DNA of 64,000 bases, taken from positions 1-64,000 of the forward strand of contig CANQVD010000011.1 of NCBI GenBank assembly GCA_947627215.1. The letters are read 5' to 3'. A program made the translations under genes and the position numbers. The stretch comes from an uncultured Eisenbergiella sp. (GTDB lineage Bacteria; Bacillota; Clostridia; Lachnospirales; Lachnospiraceae). Under the pieces are notes generated by a model. The model was not told the DNA's origin. It worked only from the letters and a program-made list of their open reading frames with translations, and did no database searches. This document shows, piece after piece, positions 33,769 through 42,738 of the stretch. Each line of letters starts with the position of its first letter. Positions within the stretch are counted from its first letter, which is position 1.

Positions 33769-33801
33769 TTGACAAATCTTGCGAAACGGACAGGCTATAC
33801 T
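33769..33801 (+). promoter_or_regulatory. spoIIE promoter with 21-bp spacer
   Basis: TTGACA (33769-33774) and TATACT (33796-33801) are 21 bp apart. That over-long spacing is characteristic of Spo0A-activated sigma-A promoters such as Bacillus spoIIE and spoIIG. TTCGGCG at 33735-33741 and TTGCGAA at 33779-33785 each match the Spo0A box (TTCGnCA or TGnCGAA) at six of seven positions. Confidence 0.65.
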
Positions 33802-33835
33802 GGAAAAAACGCGTTTGCCAAAGGAGGATGTGAAA

Positions 33836-35062
33836 ATGAGAAATGAAATGGAAACCTACGGGATGTGGCGTTCGTCCTATTTGCTGGAGTATGACAGGCG
33901 GCAGATCCAAAGCTGCGCGGACACGCTGGACAGCCTTGCTTCCGTTTTTTCGGAGATGAACCGCGAGTCGGAGGAGCGGGAGGCGGATGCGCACCGGACG
34001 GAGCCGGCGGATCGGGAGACGCTCTGGCGCGCCCGGCGCGCGCGGGAGAGCAGGAACGGCTATGCCTTTTACATGAGGCAGATGTCGGGAATGATGCAGG
34101 CGGTGGCGGGCTGCGACGCGCAGATCATCCGCCTGGGCGGGAGGCAGGAAAAGCAGATCCTCCGGGCGCTGGCGGGCGAGGGAATCCGGGCGCGGGATGT
34201 GCGGCTGGTGCGCGGGCCGGCGGGCCGGCTGGAGATCAGCATTCTGGCATGTGCCGGAAAGGACGGCAGCGTGACGGTGGCGGAGATCGCCGGGTATCTG
34301 TCGGTTCTGATGGATATCCGACTGGTGCCGGAGCGGAGGAATCCGTATTTCATCGGGGCGGATATGGTCACGCTTTATTTTGCGGAGGAGCCGGTTTTTT
34401 GCTATCTGTCCGCCTCGGCCACCGCGATCCGGGAAAATGAGGCGGTTTCGGGAGACAGCTTTTCCTTTTTTGAGGCGGACGGAACGGTGACGGCGATTCT
34501 GTCCGACGGCGTGGGCTCCGGGGACCGGGCGGCGAAGGATTCCGGCCGGATCGTGGATCTGACGGAACAGATTCTGGATGCGGGGCTTGGGTGCCGGATG
34601 GCCGCCGGGATGCTGGGAAATCTGCTGGGGATGGAAGAGGAGGAGAACCGGATGTCCACCCTGGATCTGTGCCGGATCGATCTGCACACCGGGGAATGCG
34701 TCATCGCCAAGGCCGGCGCGGTCAGCACCTTCATCAAGCGGGGGGCCGTGGTGGAACGGGTCGGTGATCCGGCGCTGCCTCTGGGTATGCTGGCCGGAGA
34801 GCTGCCGGAGGAGAGTGTGCGCCAGTTGGAGGACGGCGATATGGTGATCCTGGTGTCGGACGGCGTGCTGCAGGACTGGGCCTGCGAGGACAGTGAGTTT
34901 GTCCTGGCGCGGCAGATCGAGCGGATGATCTTCCATTCGCCCGTGGATGTGGCCAACGCGCTGCTCCGGTTCGCCATCGGCCAGTCCCAGGGCAGGATCC
35001 GCGACGATATGACCGTTCTGGTGGCCGGCATCTGGAAAAATGAGGGAAATGTGTTTGAGTAA
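33836..35062 (+). CDS. spoIIE: SpoIIE-type PP2C phosphatase (short form)
   Basis: This 408-residue serine phosphatase of the SpoIIE family, in Bacillus, dephosphorylates SpoIIAA and so activates sigma-F in the forespore. The C-terminal PPM domain (about 195-405) has SGDSFSFFE near 205, the metal Asp in ILSDGVGSGDRAA near 224 and the late Asp pair RDDMTVLVA near 389. Residues 1-190 are helical and soluble. The multi-pass N-terminal membrane domain of Bacillus SpoIIE (827 residues) is absent. AAAGGAGGATGTGAAA precedes ATG 33836. Location after divIC supports orthology. Confidence 0.9.
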   Translation: MRNEMETYGMWRSSYLLEYDRRQIQSCADTLDSLASVFSEMNRESEEREADAHRTEPADRETLWRARRARESRNGYAFYMRQMSGMMQAVAGCDAQIIRLGGRQEKQILRALAGEGIRARDVRLVRGPAGRLEISILACAGKDGSVTVAEIAGYLSVLMDIRLVPERRNPYFIGADMVTLYFAEEPVFCYLSASATAIRENEAVSGDSFSFFEADGTVTAILSDGVGSGDRAAKDSGRIVDLTEQILDAGLGCRMAAGMLGNLLGMEEEENRMSTLDLCRIDLHTGECVIAKAGAVSTFIKRGAVVERVGDPALPLGMLAGELPEESVRQLEDGDMVILVSDGVLQDWACEDSEFVLARQIERMIFHSPVDVANALLRFAIGQSQGRIRDDMTVLVAGIWKNEGNVFE

Positions 35063-35131
35063 ACGGGAAAAAGAGCGTATACTTATCATGGATTTGCGGG
35101 CGCAGGGCCCCAGCGAAAAGGATGAGGGAGA

Positions 35132-38100
35132 ATGAAAGAAGGAAAAAGCCGGACAGCGCTGGCGGTCAGGCACCTGCTGATGGTTGGATGTCTGCTGGTG
35201 GCTGGGATATTTTTAACTGCCTGCAGCGCGGGATCGGATGTGGAGGATGCGGAAACTGTCGGCGCAGGTGCGCAAGGGGATCGGCTTGTGGCGCTTACCG
35301 TAGATTATCGGACGGATCCGGTGGGAATAGAGGAACAGACGCCCGTGTTTTCCTGGCAGATGTCGGGAGAGGGGCGAGGACGTTCTCAGACGGCATATCG
35401 GATTCTGATAGCGGATTCAGAGCAGAACCTGGAGAATGGCGTATATGTCTGGGACAGCGGACGAGTGGAGTCTGACCGTTCCGTGGCGGTTCCCTATGGC
35501 GGCGAGCCGCTGCGGGAAGCAGTTCGGTATTTCTGGACAGTGAAGGCCTGGGATCAGGACCGAAACGAGCTGGAGGCAGAGCAGACTGCATATTTTGAAA
35601 CGGGGCTGATGGGGACGGGCTTCGAAGACGCAGCGTGGATCAGTGCGCCGCAAAAGGAGCCGGAGCCCTTCGCACAGGAGGATTGTTCCTATGTGATAGA
35701 ATATGATTTTGTGGGCGGGAAGGCGCAGGCGGGGTTTATTTTTGGTGCGGATACGGACCAGTATGGGGAATTTTACATCTGGACTGTGCTGGAGGAAGAA
35801 GGGAAGGTTTGCCTGAAAACGGCGCGGATGGAGCGTTATCTGTACCGGGAGGAGCAAATCGTGCCGCTGGATGCCTGTTGTACGGCAGAGCTGTTTGAAA
35901 GCGGGCGCATCCATATGCGCATTGAGGTGGATCAGGATACGGTCCGTACCTACCTGGACGGACAGCGGGTGGCGGAGACGGTACTGGCCAAAGCGAAGCC
36001 GGTGGGAAGGATTGGTCTGTTCAATGCCCGCACGGAGGAGGACGCATGCTTTGACAATATTCTTGTCACCGGCGGAGATGGGACTGTTTATTATGCGGAG
36101 GATTTTGAATCGGAGGAAACTGTGTTTTCTCCGGAATATATAAAATGTCGGGACGGAATGGGGATTGTCAGGGCGGGGATCACGCTGGTTCCCGGAGATG
36201 ATGGCCCCGCGCCGCTTTTGCGCCGGGAATTTTCCCTGGAGGATAAGGAGGTGGCCTCCGCCCGGCTTTACGCCTCCGCGCTGGGGATTTATCATATTTA
36301 TCTGAATGGCAGTCCCGTCAGTGATCATGCTTTTGATCCGGGAAGGCCGGTGTATAACAGAGAGCTTTCCTATTGTATTTATGATGTCACCGGCCTTTTA
36401 CAGGCGGGAGAAAACGCGGTGGGTGTGCTGCTGGGACACGGCTGGTACGATCGGGCGCTGGGAGGCCCGGGGGGATGGGACGCCTGGGGGACGTGCGGTC
36501 CGGCGTTTCTGGGGAAGCTGGTGATCGCTTATGAGGACGGCACGCGACAGGTGGTGCTCACTGACGGTGAATGGCAGGTCTTTACGGATGGACCGGTGCG
36601 CAGGGACGATATGTATCAGGGGGAGTTTTATGATGCCCGCCGCGAGACGCCCGGTTGGGATTCGCCCGGGTATCCGGCAGAGGGATGGCAGCCCGTCGCG
36701 GTCAACGGGGTGGATGAGAAGTTTCTGGAAATGCCGGTTTCGGCTTATGGGACGGAGAGTGCCAGAACGATCCTGACGCTGGAGCCTGTAGCTGTCACCT
36801 GTCCCGCAGAGGGTGTGTTGGTTTATGATTTCGGACAGGAATTTAACGGGGTATGTGAAATTGCGGTCAGCGGACAGGCGGGGCAGTGCGTGACGATGCG
36901 TTATGCGGAGGCGCTGAATACGGAGGAGCTGGTAAACAGAGACGATGCGGTGGGGACTGTGTGGACCCGGAATCTGCTGACTGCGGACAATACCGATTAC
37001 TATATCCTGAGGGGTGGGGGGCGAGGAGGTTTATGCGCCTTCCCTGGTTTGCCGGGGCTTTCGCTATGTGCAGATCACAGGGGTGGAGGAAGGACAGCTC
37101 CTTTCCGTGAAGGGGCTGGCGCAGATGTCGGCCCTGCAGGAGACGGGAAGCTTTACATGCTCGGATATCTGGCTGAACCGTCTGTATCATAGTATTTTCT
37201 GGTCCCAGCGCAGCAACTTTCTGGAGACGCCCACCGATTGTCCGCAGCGGGACGAGCGGTTTGGCTGGACGGGAGATATCGCCATGTTTGCGCCGACGGC
37301 GGTCTACAATATGAACGCGGACAGCTTTTTGCGGAAATTTCTGAAAGGCATGCGGCTGGAGCAGCGCGACGACGGCGCATATCCGGATATGGTTCCCAAC
37401 AGCGGCTCCGGCGGCTTCGGACATAATGGCTGGGGGGATGCGGGCGTTATTTTAACCTGGGAGCTGTATCAGCAGTACGCGGATCTTTCCGTTGTGGAAG
37501 AAAATTTTGCGTCCATGTGTGCCTGGGTGGATTATCTGGAGAAAAGCAGTGATCATTATCTGAGAAAAGATCCGGGCGGATACGGGGATCATCTGGCTGC
37601 GCAGGGTACGCCGCCGGAAGCGGTGCATACGGCTTTGTCCGCCTACAGCGCGCTTCTCCTTTCCAAAATGGCAGAGGCGTTGGGCAGAACGGCGGAGACA
37701 GAGCACTACAGGGAGGTCTATGAAAAATTCAGACAGGCATGGCGGGAGGCCTATGTCCTGGAGGATGGAATGCTTCGGGAGATCAGCCAAACCATGTATG
37801 CGATGGCGCTGCAATTCGGATTATATCCGGAGGAAGGAATAGAGGATGCCCGGCAGATGCTGGAGGCCTGCGTGGAGTGGGCACAGGTTCATCCCGCCGC
37901 GGGCTATGTGGGAACTTCCCTGCTGCTTCCGGCTCTGGAAAAAGCGGGGCGCGCGGATCTGGCTTACCGGCTGCTTGGACAGACCACGTTCCCATCCTGG
38001 AACTATGAGACCGCTCTGGGGGCGACCACCATCGCAGAGAGCTGGAACGGATATAAGGAAGAGGAAAACGGGGGCTATAGCCTGAACGGTTCCCTGAATC

Positions 38101-38498
38101 ACTATGCATTGGGATCTGTAGGCGAATGGTTTTATACAGGGATTCTGGGTATTCGTTCCGATGAAGAGGAGCCGGGATTTAAGCGGATCGTTCTGCAGCC
38201 GCAGATATGGGACGAACTGGAATATGCCGAAGGAAGCTATCAGAGCGTGTACGGGGAGATTTTCGTGCGCTGGGAGATCCGGGAAGAGGGCTATTGCTGT
38301 CAGGTACGGATTCCCGCCAATACGACGGCCGTTCTTACGCTGCCGCTGGCAGCCGGAGGGCGTTGTACGGAGGGCGGTGTTCTGCTGGCGGATGGCGGCG
38401 CGCCGGAGGGCGTCCTGCTGAAAGAGCGCACGGGAACGGCGCTCGTGCTGGAGCTTTCCTCCGGGAGCTATGAATTTTTGGCGGATCAGATGAAATGA
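35132..38498 (+). pseudogene. GH78 alpha-L-rhamnosidase lipoprotein, frameshifted
   Basis: The full product would be about 1120 residues: a lipoprotein signal peptide (LVAGIFLTAC, Cys about 29), N-terminal Ig-like and rhamnosidase-N domains, then the (alpha/alpha)6 catalytic barrel. In the barrel TPTDCPQRDERFGWTGD carries the general acid, and TTIAESWNGYKEEENG follows. The reading frame breaks at 37007-37020: ILRG is followed by a run of six Gs, after which the family sequence (EEVYAPSLVCRGFRYVQITG) continues one frame over. Removing one G restores a continuous protein. Either the gene is a recent pseudogene, phase-variable at the G-run, or the assembly has an error. It is inserted between spoIIE and tilS and overlaps tilS by 4 bp. 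Confidence 0.88.
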
Positions 38499-40084
38499 CG
38501 ACGGAAAAAATCGAAGCCTGTATGACACAGCTTCATATGTGGCCCGAAAACGGGCATATCGTGATCGGCGTGTCGGGCGGTGCGGATTCAGTCTGCCTGC
38601 TGGCCGTGCTGGCGCGGCTTGGGGCCGGACACGGGCTGACGCTGACCGCTGTACATGTGGACCACGGCATCCGGCCGGAGTCCGGGGCGGACGCGCAGTT
38701 CGTGCGCGCGCTGTGCGAACGCCTGGGAGTGCCCCTTGTGCTGGTGAAGGAGGATGTGGAAGCGCTGGCAAAGCGCGAGAAAATCTCCTGTGAGGAAGCG
38801 GGACGGCGCGTGCGGTACCGGGCTTTTGTGAAGGAGCTGCGCGCCCGGTGCGGCGCGGACGCGGTCAGAGGGTGCGTTGCCGTGGCCCACAACCGGGACG
38901 ACCGGGCGGAGACGCTTCTGTTTCATCTGCTGCGGGGAACCGGGCTGGAGGGGATGGGCAGCATACGTCCCGTGCGGCGGACGGCGGACGGCATTCGGAT
39001 CATCCGGCCGCTGCTGTTTACGGGACGGGAGGAGATCGAGGCTTTTCTGAAGGACGCGGGGCTCGGCTGGCGGACAGACGGCACCAACGCCCGGGATCTC
39101 TATACGAGAAATAAGATCCGCAACCGGATCCTGCCCTATGCGGAGCGGGAGATCAGTGCCGGGGCGAAGGTCCATCTGGCACAGGAGGCGGCCCTTCTGG
39201 AGCAGGCGGCCCGCTTCGTGCGCGCGCAGGCGGCGGAAGCACTGAAACGGTGTGCCGCAGCGGAGCCGGGCGGCCCGCAGGAGCGGGGCAAAGCGCCCGG
39301 CCGGGGCGGAGATGCCGCTGCGGTTCCGGATATCCGGGAGACGGTTTCGGCCGGGAAAGGGGAGCTCCGCCTGAATGCGGGCGCTTTTTTGCGGGAGGAT
39401 CCGTTCCTGCAGGATCAGATGCTCTATCTGCTCCTGGAAGAGCTGGGGAAGGGGCGGGACCTGACCGCAGCCCATATCCGGCAGGTCAGACATCTGTTCG
39501 CGCCGGAATGCCTCAGCGGGCGCCGGGTGGAGCTCCCGGTCTGCGGGATACGGGCCGTCCGGGAGTTCGGGACGGTGTGCATCGGGACGGCGGAGGAGGA
39601 AGCCGACAGGCGTGAACAACCGCTGTATCCGCTGCGAAGCGGCAGCAGCTTCGTGCCGGGACTGGGCGAGGTGTCCGTCCGGTTTCTGCCCGGACCCGCC
39701 GCCGGAGGGGGCGGGGAGGCCGAAAACCGCTCTTTTTTCAAAAATATCCCGCAAAAAACGTATACGAAATGGCTGTCGTATGATAAAATGGCTTTGAATT
39801 TCCCGGAGACGGGGTTTCGGACCCGCAGGGCGGGAGATTATCTGACGGTGGATGACGCGCTGCACAAAAAGAGCCTGAAGCGCTATATGATAGAGGAAAG
39901 GATTCCCGCAAAAAAGCGGGACGGGATGGTGTTTCTGGCGGACGGCGCGCATGTTGTGTGGCTGCCGGGTCACCGGATCAGCGCGGCCTACAGGGTGACG
40001 GCGCAGACCGCCGCCGTTCTGGAGATCACCGTTGTTCCCGCGGGGACGGACGGAACAAAAGAGGAGGATCGGAAGAATGTCTGA
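38495..40084 (+). CDS. tilS: tRNA(Ile)-lysidine synthase
   Basis: This 529-residue N-type ATP pyrophosphatase converts C34 of tRNA-Ile(CAU) to lysidine. The PP-loop VSGGADSVCLL lies at about 26-36. HVDHGIRPES, EEAGRRVRYRAF and VAHNRDDRAETLLFHLLRGTGLEGM follow. A C-terminal TilS domain contains KKSLKRYMIEERIPAKKRD. A variable Gly/Pro-rich linker sits near 255-285. The start overlaps the GH78 stop (ATGA). Followed by hpt and ftsH, the classical conserved cluster. Confidence 0.95.
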   Translation: MTTEKIEACMTQLHMWPENGHIVIGVSGGADSVCLLAVLARLGAGHGLTLTAVHVDHGIRPESGADAQFVRALCERLGVPLVLVKEDVEALAKREKISCEEAGRRVRYRAFVKELRARCGADAVRGCVAVAHNRDDRAETLLFHLLRGTGLEGMGSIRPVRRTADGIRIIRPLLFTGREEIEAFLKDAGLGWRTDGTNARDLYTRNKIRNRILPYAEREISAGAKVHLAQEAALLEQAARFVRAQAAEALKRCAAAEPGGPQERGKAPGRGGDAAAVPDIRETVSAGKGELRLNAGAFLREDPFLQDQMLYLLLEELGKGRDLTAAHIRQVRHLFAPECLSGRRVELPVCGIRAVREFGTVCIGTAEEEADRREQPLYPLRSGSSFVPGLGEVSVRFLPGPAAGGGGEAENRSFFKNIPQKTYTKWLSYDKMALNFPETGFRTRRAGDYLTVDDALHKKSLKRYMIEERIPAKKRDGMVFLADGAHVVWLPGHRISAAYRVTAQTAAVLEITVVPAGTDGTKEEDRKNV

Positions 40085-40601
40085 AAGAGTGGAGGTCATG
40101 CTGACCGAACAGGAAGTGGATGAACGGATCCAGGCCATCGGGGATCAGATCAGCAGAGATTATGCGGGCAGGCAGGTGCATCTCGTCTGTGTGCTGAAGG
40201 GCGGCAGCTTTTTCATGTGCGAGCTGGCGAAGCGGATCACCGTGCCGGTGTCCATGGATTTCATGTCCGTGTCCAGCTACGGCGGGGGTACCAGCTCCAG
40301 CGGTGTGATCCGGATCGTGAAGGATCTGGATGAACCTCTGTCCGGCAAGGACGTGATCGTGGTGGAGGATATCGTGGATTCCGGCCGGACGCTGAGCTAT
40401 CTGCTCAAGATGCTCCGGGACAGGGGCCCGGCCAGCCTGGCGCTGTGCACGCTTTTGGATAAGCCTGATCGGCGTGTGGTGGACGTGAAGGTGGACTATA
40501 CCGGCTTTTCCATTCCGGATGAGTTCGTGGTCGGCTACGGACTGGATTACGACCAGCGCTACCGCAACCTGCCCTATATCGGCGTAGTGCGGTTCGACTG
40601 A
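40077..40601 (+). CDS. hpt: Hypoxanthine phosphoribosyltransferase
   Basis: This 174-residue purine salvage enzyme makes IMP or GMP from hypoxanthine or guanine and PRPP. The PRPP loop [16 protein letters not shown] lies near 102-117. The flexible-loop segment [18 protein letters not shown] and the purine-site [17 protein letters not shown] are present. GAGGAGGATCGGAAGA precedes ATG 40077, which overlaps the tilS end by 8 bp. Confidence 0.96.
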   Translation: MSERVEVMLTEQEVDERIQAIGDQISRDYAGRQVHLVCVLKGGSFFMCELAKRITVPVSMDFMSVSSYGGGTSSSGVIRIVKDLDEPLSGKDVIVVEDIVDSGRTLSYLLKMLRDRGPASLALCTLLDKPDRRVVDVKVDYTGFSIPDEFVVGYGLDYDQRYRNLPYIGVVRFD

Positions 40602-40657
40602 ACGGCTTCGCCGCGCGCGGGCCGGCGGAAATATTGTTTTATTTGGAGGAGAATACC

Positions 40658-42469
40658 GTGAACAGAAACGGCAGAGGAATTAATCTGGTGATTTCCCTGG
40701 TGTTGGTGGCAGCGCTGCTGTTCTGGTTTTCCGGCACGCTGCGGCGGATGGAGAACACCTGCACCCAGGCGGAATTTGACCGGATGCTGGAGGCCGGGGA
40801 CGTCACCGGCGTTCTGGTCGTGCAGAACCGGGAGGTTCCCACAGGTTCTGCGCAGATCAGTCTGAAGGACGGCGGGGAACGGCTTCTGGTGGTGACGGAT
40901 GTCAATGCGCTGATCGCGCAGTTGGAGGCCGCGGGCGTGGATTATGTGCCGCAGGATGTGCCGGGAGAGAACGTGTTTCTGACATCGATCCTGCCGGCGC
41001 TCATCATGGTGGGTGGCATCGCGCTGATCTTCATGATGATGAACGCCCAGAACGCCCAGATGAACGGCGGCAGCAAGATGATGAACTTCGGCAAAAGCCG
41101 GGCCCGGCTGAGCATGGCTGGGGACAGCAGGATCACGCTGAAGGACGTGGCGGGGCTGAAGGAGGAAAAGGAGGATCTGCAGGAGATCGTGGAGTTCCTG
41201 AAGGCGCCTGACAAATTCACCCGGGTCGGCGCCCGTATCCCCAAGGGCGTTCTGCTGGAGGGCCCTCCCGGAACGGGCAAGACGCTGCTGGCCAGGGCCA
41301 TCGCGGGAGAGGCGGACGTGCCGTTTTTCTCCATTTCCGGCTCGGATTTTGTGGAGATGTTCGTCGGCGTGGGCGCGTCCCGGGTGCGGGATCTGTTTGA
41401 AGAGGCAAAGAAGAACGCGCCCTGCATCGTGTTCATCGATGAGATCGATGCCGTAGCCAGGCGCAGGGGCACCGGCATGGGCGGCGGGCACGACGAGAGA
41501 GAGCAGACGCTGAATCAGATGCTGGTGGAAATGGACGGATTCGGCGTCAACGAGGGGATCATCGTCATGGCGGCCACCAACCGGGTGGACATTCTGGATC
41601 CCGCGATCCTGCGTCCCGGCCGGTTTGACCGCAAGATCAGCGTAGGGACGCCGGATGTGGGCGGCCGGGAGGATATTCTGAAGGTTCATTCCAGGAATAA
41701 GCCGCTGGCGGATGATGTGGATTTAAAGCAGGTGGCGCAGACCACCGCTGGCTTTACGGGCGCGGATCTGGAGAATCTCATGAATGAGGCGGCCATCGTG
41801 GCGGCCAGGGAGGACCGGGCGTTCGTGACGCAGGAGGATATCCGCAGGGCCTTTATCAAGGTGGGCGTGGGCGCGGAGAAAAAGAGCCGCATCATTTCCG
41901 ACCGGGAAAAGCGGATCACAGCCTATCACGAGTCCGGTCACGCGATCCTGTTTCATGTGCTTCCAGATGTGGGTCCGGTGTACACCGTGTCCATCATCCC
42001 CACGGGGATCGGCGCGGCGGGCTATACCATGCCCCTGCCGGAACGGGACGATATGTTCATGACGAAGGGACGCATGCTGCAGGAGATCATGGTCGCCCTG
42101 GGCGGGCGGATCGCGGAGGAGCTCGTTTTTGACGACATCACCACCGGCGCGTCCAGCGACATCAAGGAGGCCACGAAGATCGCCAGAAAGATGGTGACCC
42201 GTTACGGGATGTCCGAAAACGTGGGCGTCATCTGCTATGACGATGATGACGACGAGGTGTTCATCGGACGGGATCTGGCCCATGCCAGGGCCCGCAGCGA
42301 GCTGGTGAGCGGCGAGATCGACCGGGAGGTCCGGCGGATCATCGACGACTGCTACGGAAAGGCGAAGGAGCTGATCCGGAAGCATGAGGATGTGCTTCGC
42401 GCCTGTGCGGATCTGCTTCTGGAAAAGGAAAAGATCGGCCGCGCCGAGTTTGAGGCTCTTTTCGCGTGA
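40658..42469 (+). CDS. ftsH: ATP-dependent zinc metalloprotease FtsH
   Basis: This 603-residue membrane AAA+ protease has two helices (about 10-28 and 108-127) flanking a small extracytoplasmic domain. The AAA domain carries Walker A GPPGTGKT (202-209), Walker [10 protein letters not shown] and the second region of homology RPGRFDRKI. The zinc protease domain carries HESGH at 424-428. It degrades misfolded membrane and regulatory proteins. GTG 40658 is set by TTGGAGGAGAATACC. Terminal gene of the tilS-hpt-ftsH cluster. Confidence 0.96.
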   Translation: MNRNGRGINLVISLVLVAALLFWFSGTLRRMENTCTQAEFDRMLEAGDVTGVLVVQNREVPTGSAQISLKDGGERLLVVTDVNALIAQLEAAGVDYVPQDVPGENVFLTSILPALIMVGGIALIFMMMNAQNAQMNGGSKMMNFGKSRARLSMAGDSRITLKDVAGLKEEKEDLQEIVEFLKAPDKFTRVGARIPKGVLLEGPPGTGKTLLARAIAGEADVPFFSISGSDFVEMFVGVGASRVRDLFEEAKKNAPCIVFIDEIDAVARRRGTGMGGGHDEREQTLNQMLVEMDGFGVNEGIIVMAATNRVDILDPAILRPGRFDRKISVGTPDVGGREDILKVHSRNKPLADDVDLKQVAQTTAGFTGADLENLMNEAAIVAAREDRAFVTQEDIRRAFIKVGVGAEKKSRIISDREKRITAYHESGHAILFHVLPDVGPVYTVSIIPTGIGAAGYTMPLPERDDMFMTKGRMLQEIMVALGGRIAEELVFDDITTGASSDIKEATKIARKMVTRYGMSENVGVICYDDDDDEVFIGRDLAHARARSELVSGEIDREVRRIIDDCYGKAKELIRKHEDVLRACADLLLEKEKIGRAEFEALFA

Positions 42470-42523
42470 TATGTCCCTTTTGACCAGGGAATATGCAATA
42501 TGCACAAAAAATAAACATTGTTT

Positions 42524-42552
42524 TTGTAAAGTTTGTGAAAGCGGAGTATGTA
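42524..42552 (+). promoter_or_regulatory. Possible promoter upstream of GH13
   Basis: TTGTAA (42524-42529) and TATGTA (42547-42552) are 17 bp apart, in an AT-rich stretch between ftsH and the terminator-like hairpin at 42639. Transcripts from it would have to pass that hairpin. Confidence 0.4.
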
Positions 42553-42638
42553 CAAAAGGGATCGGGTCTGCTACGATAATAACCGTAACCCCCCAATACA
42601 TTTTTTGCTATACCCCATAAGAGGAAATACCTTCTCCG

Positions 42639-42668
42639 AAAAGGACGGCGGACCGAGCCGTCCTTTTT
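42639..42668 (+). terminator. Terminator before GH13 gene
   Basis: AAAAGGACGGC (42639-42649) pairs with GCCGTCCTTTT (42657-42667) and is followed by further Ts. It ends the ftsH transcript or attenuates the next gene. Confidence 0.8.
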
Positions 42669-42738
42669 GCATTTTATGATTTACATGGGAGAGAATTCGG
42701 GATATGATGGAAGAAGCATAACAAAGGGGAGAGATCGC

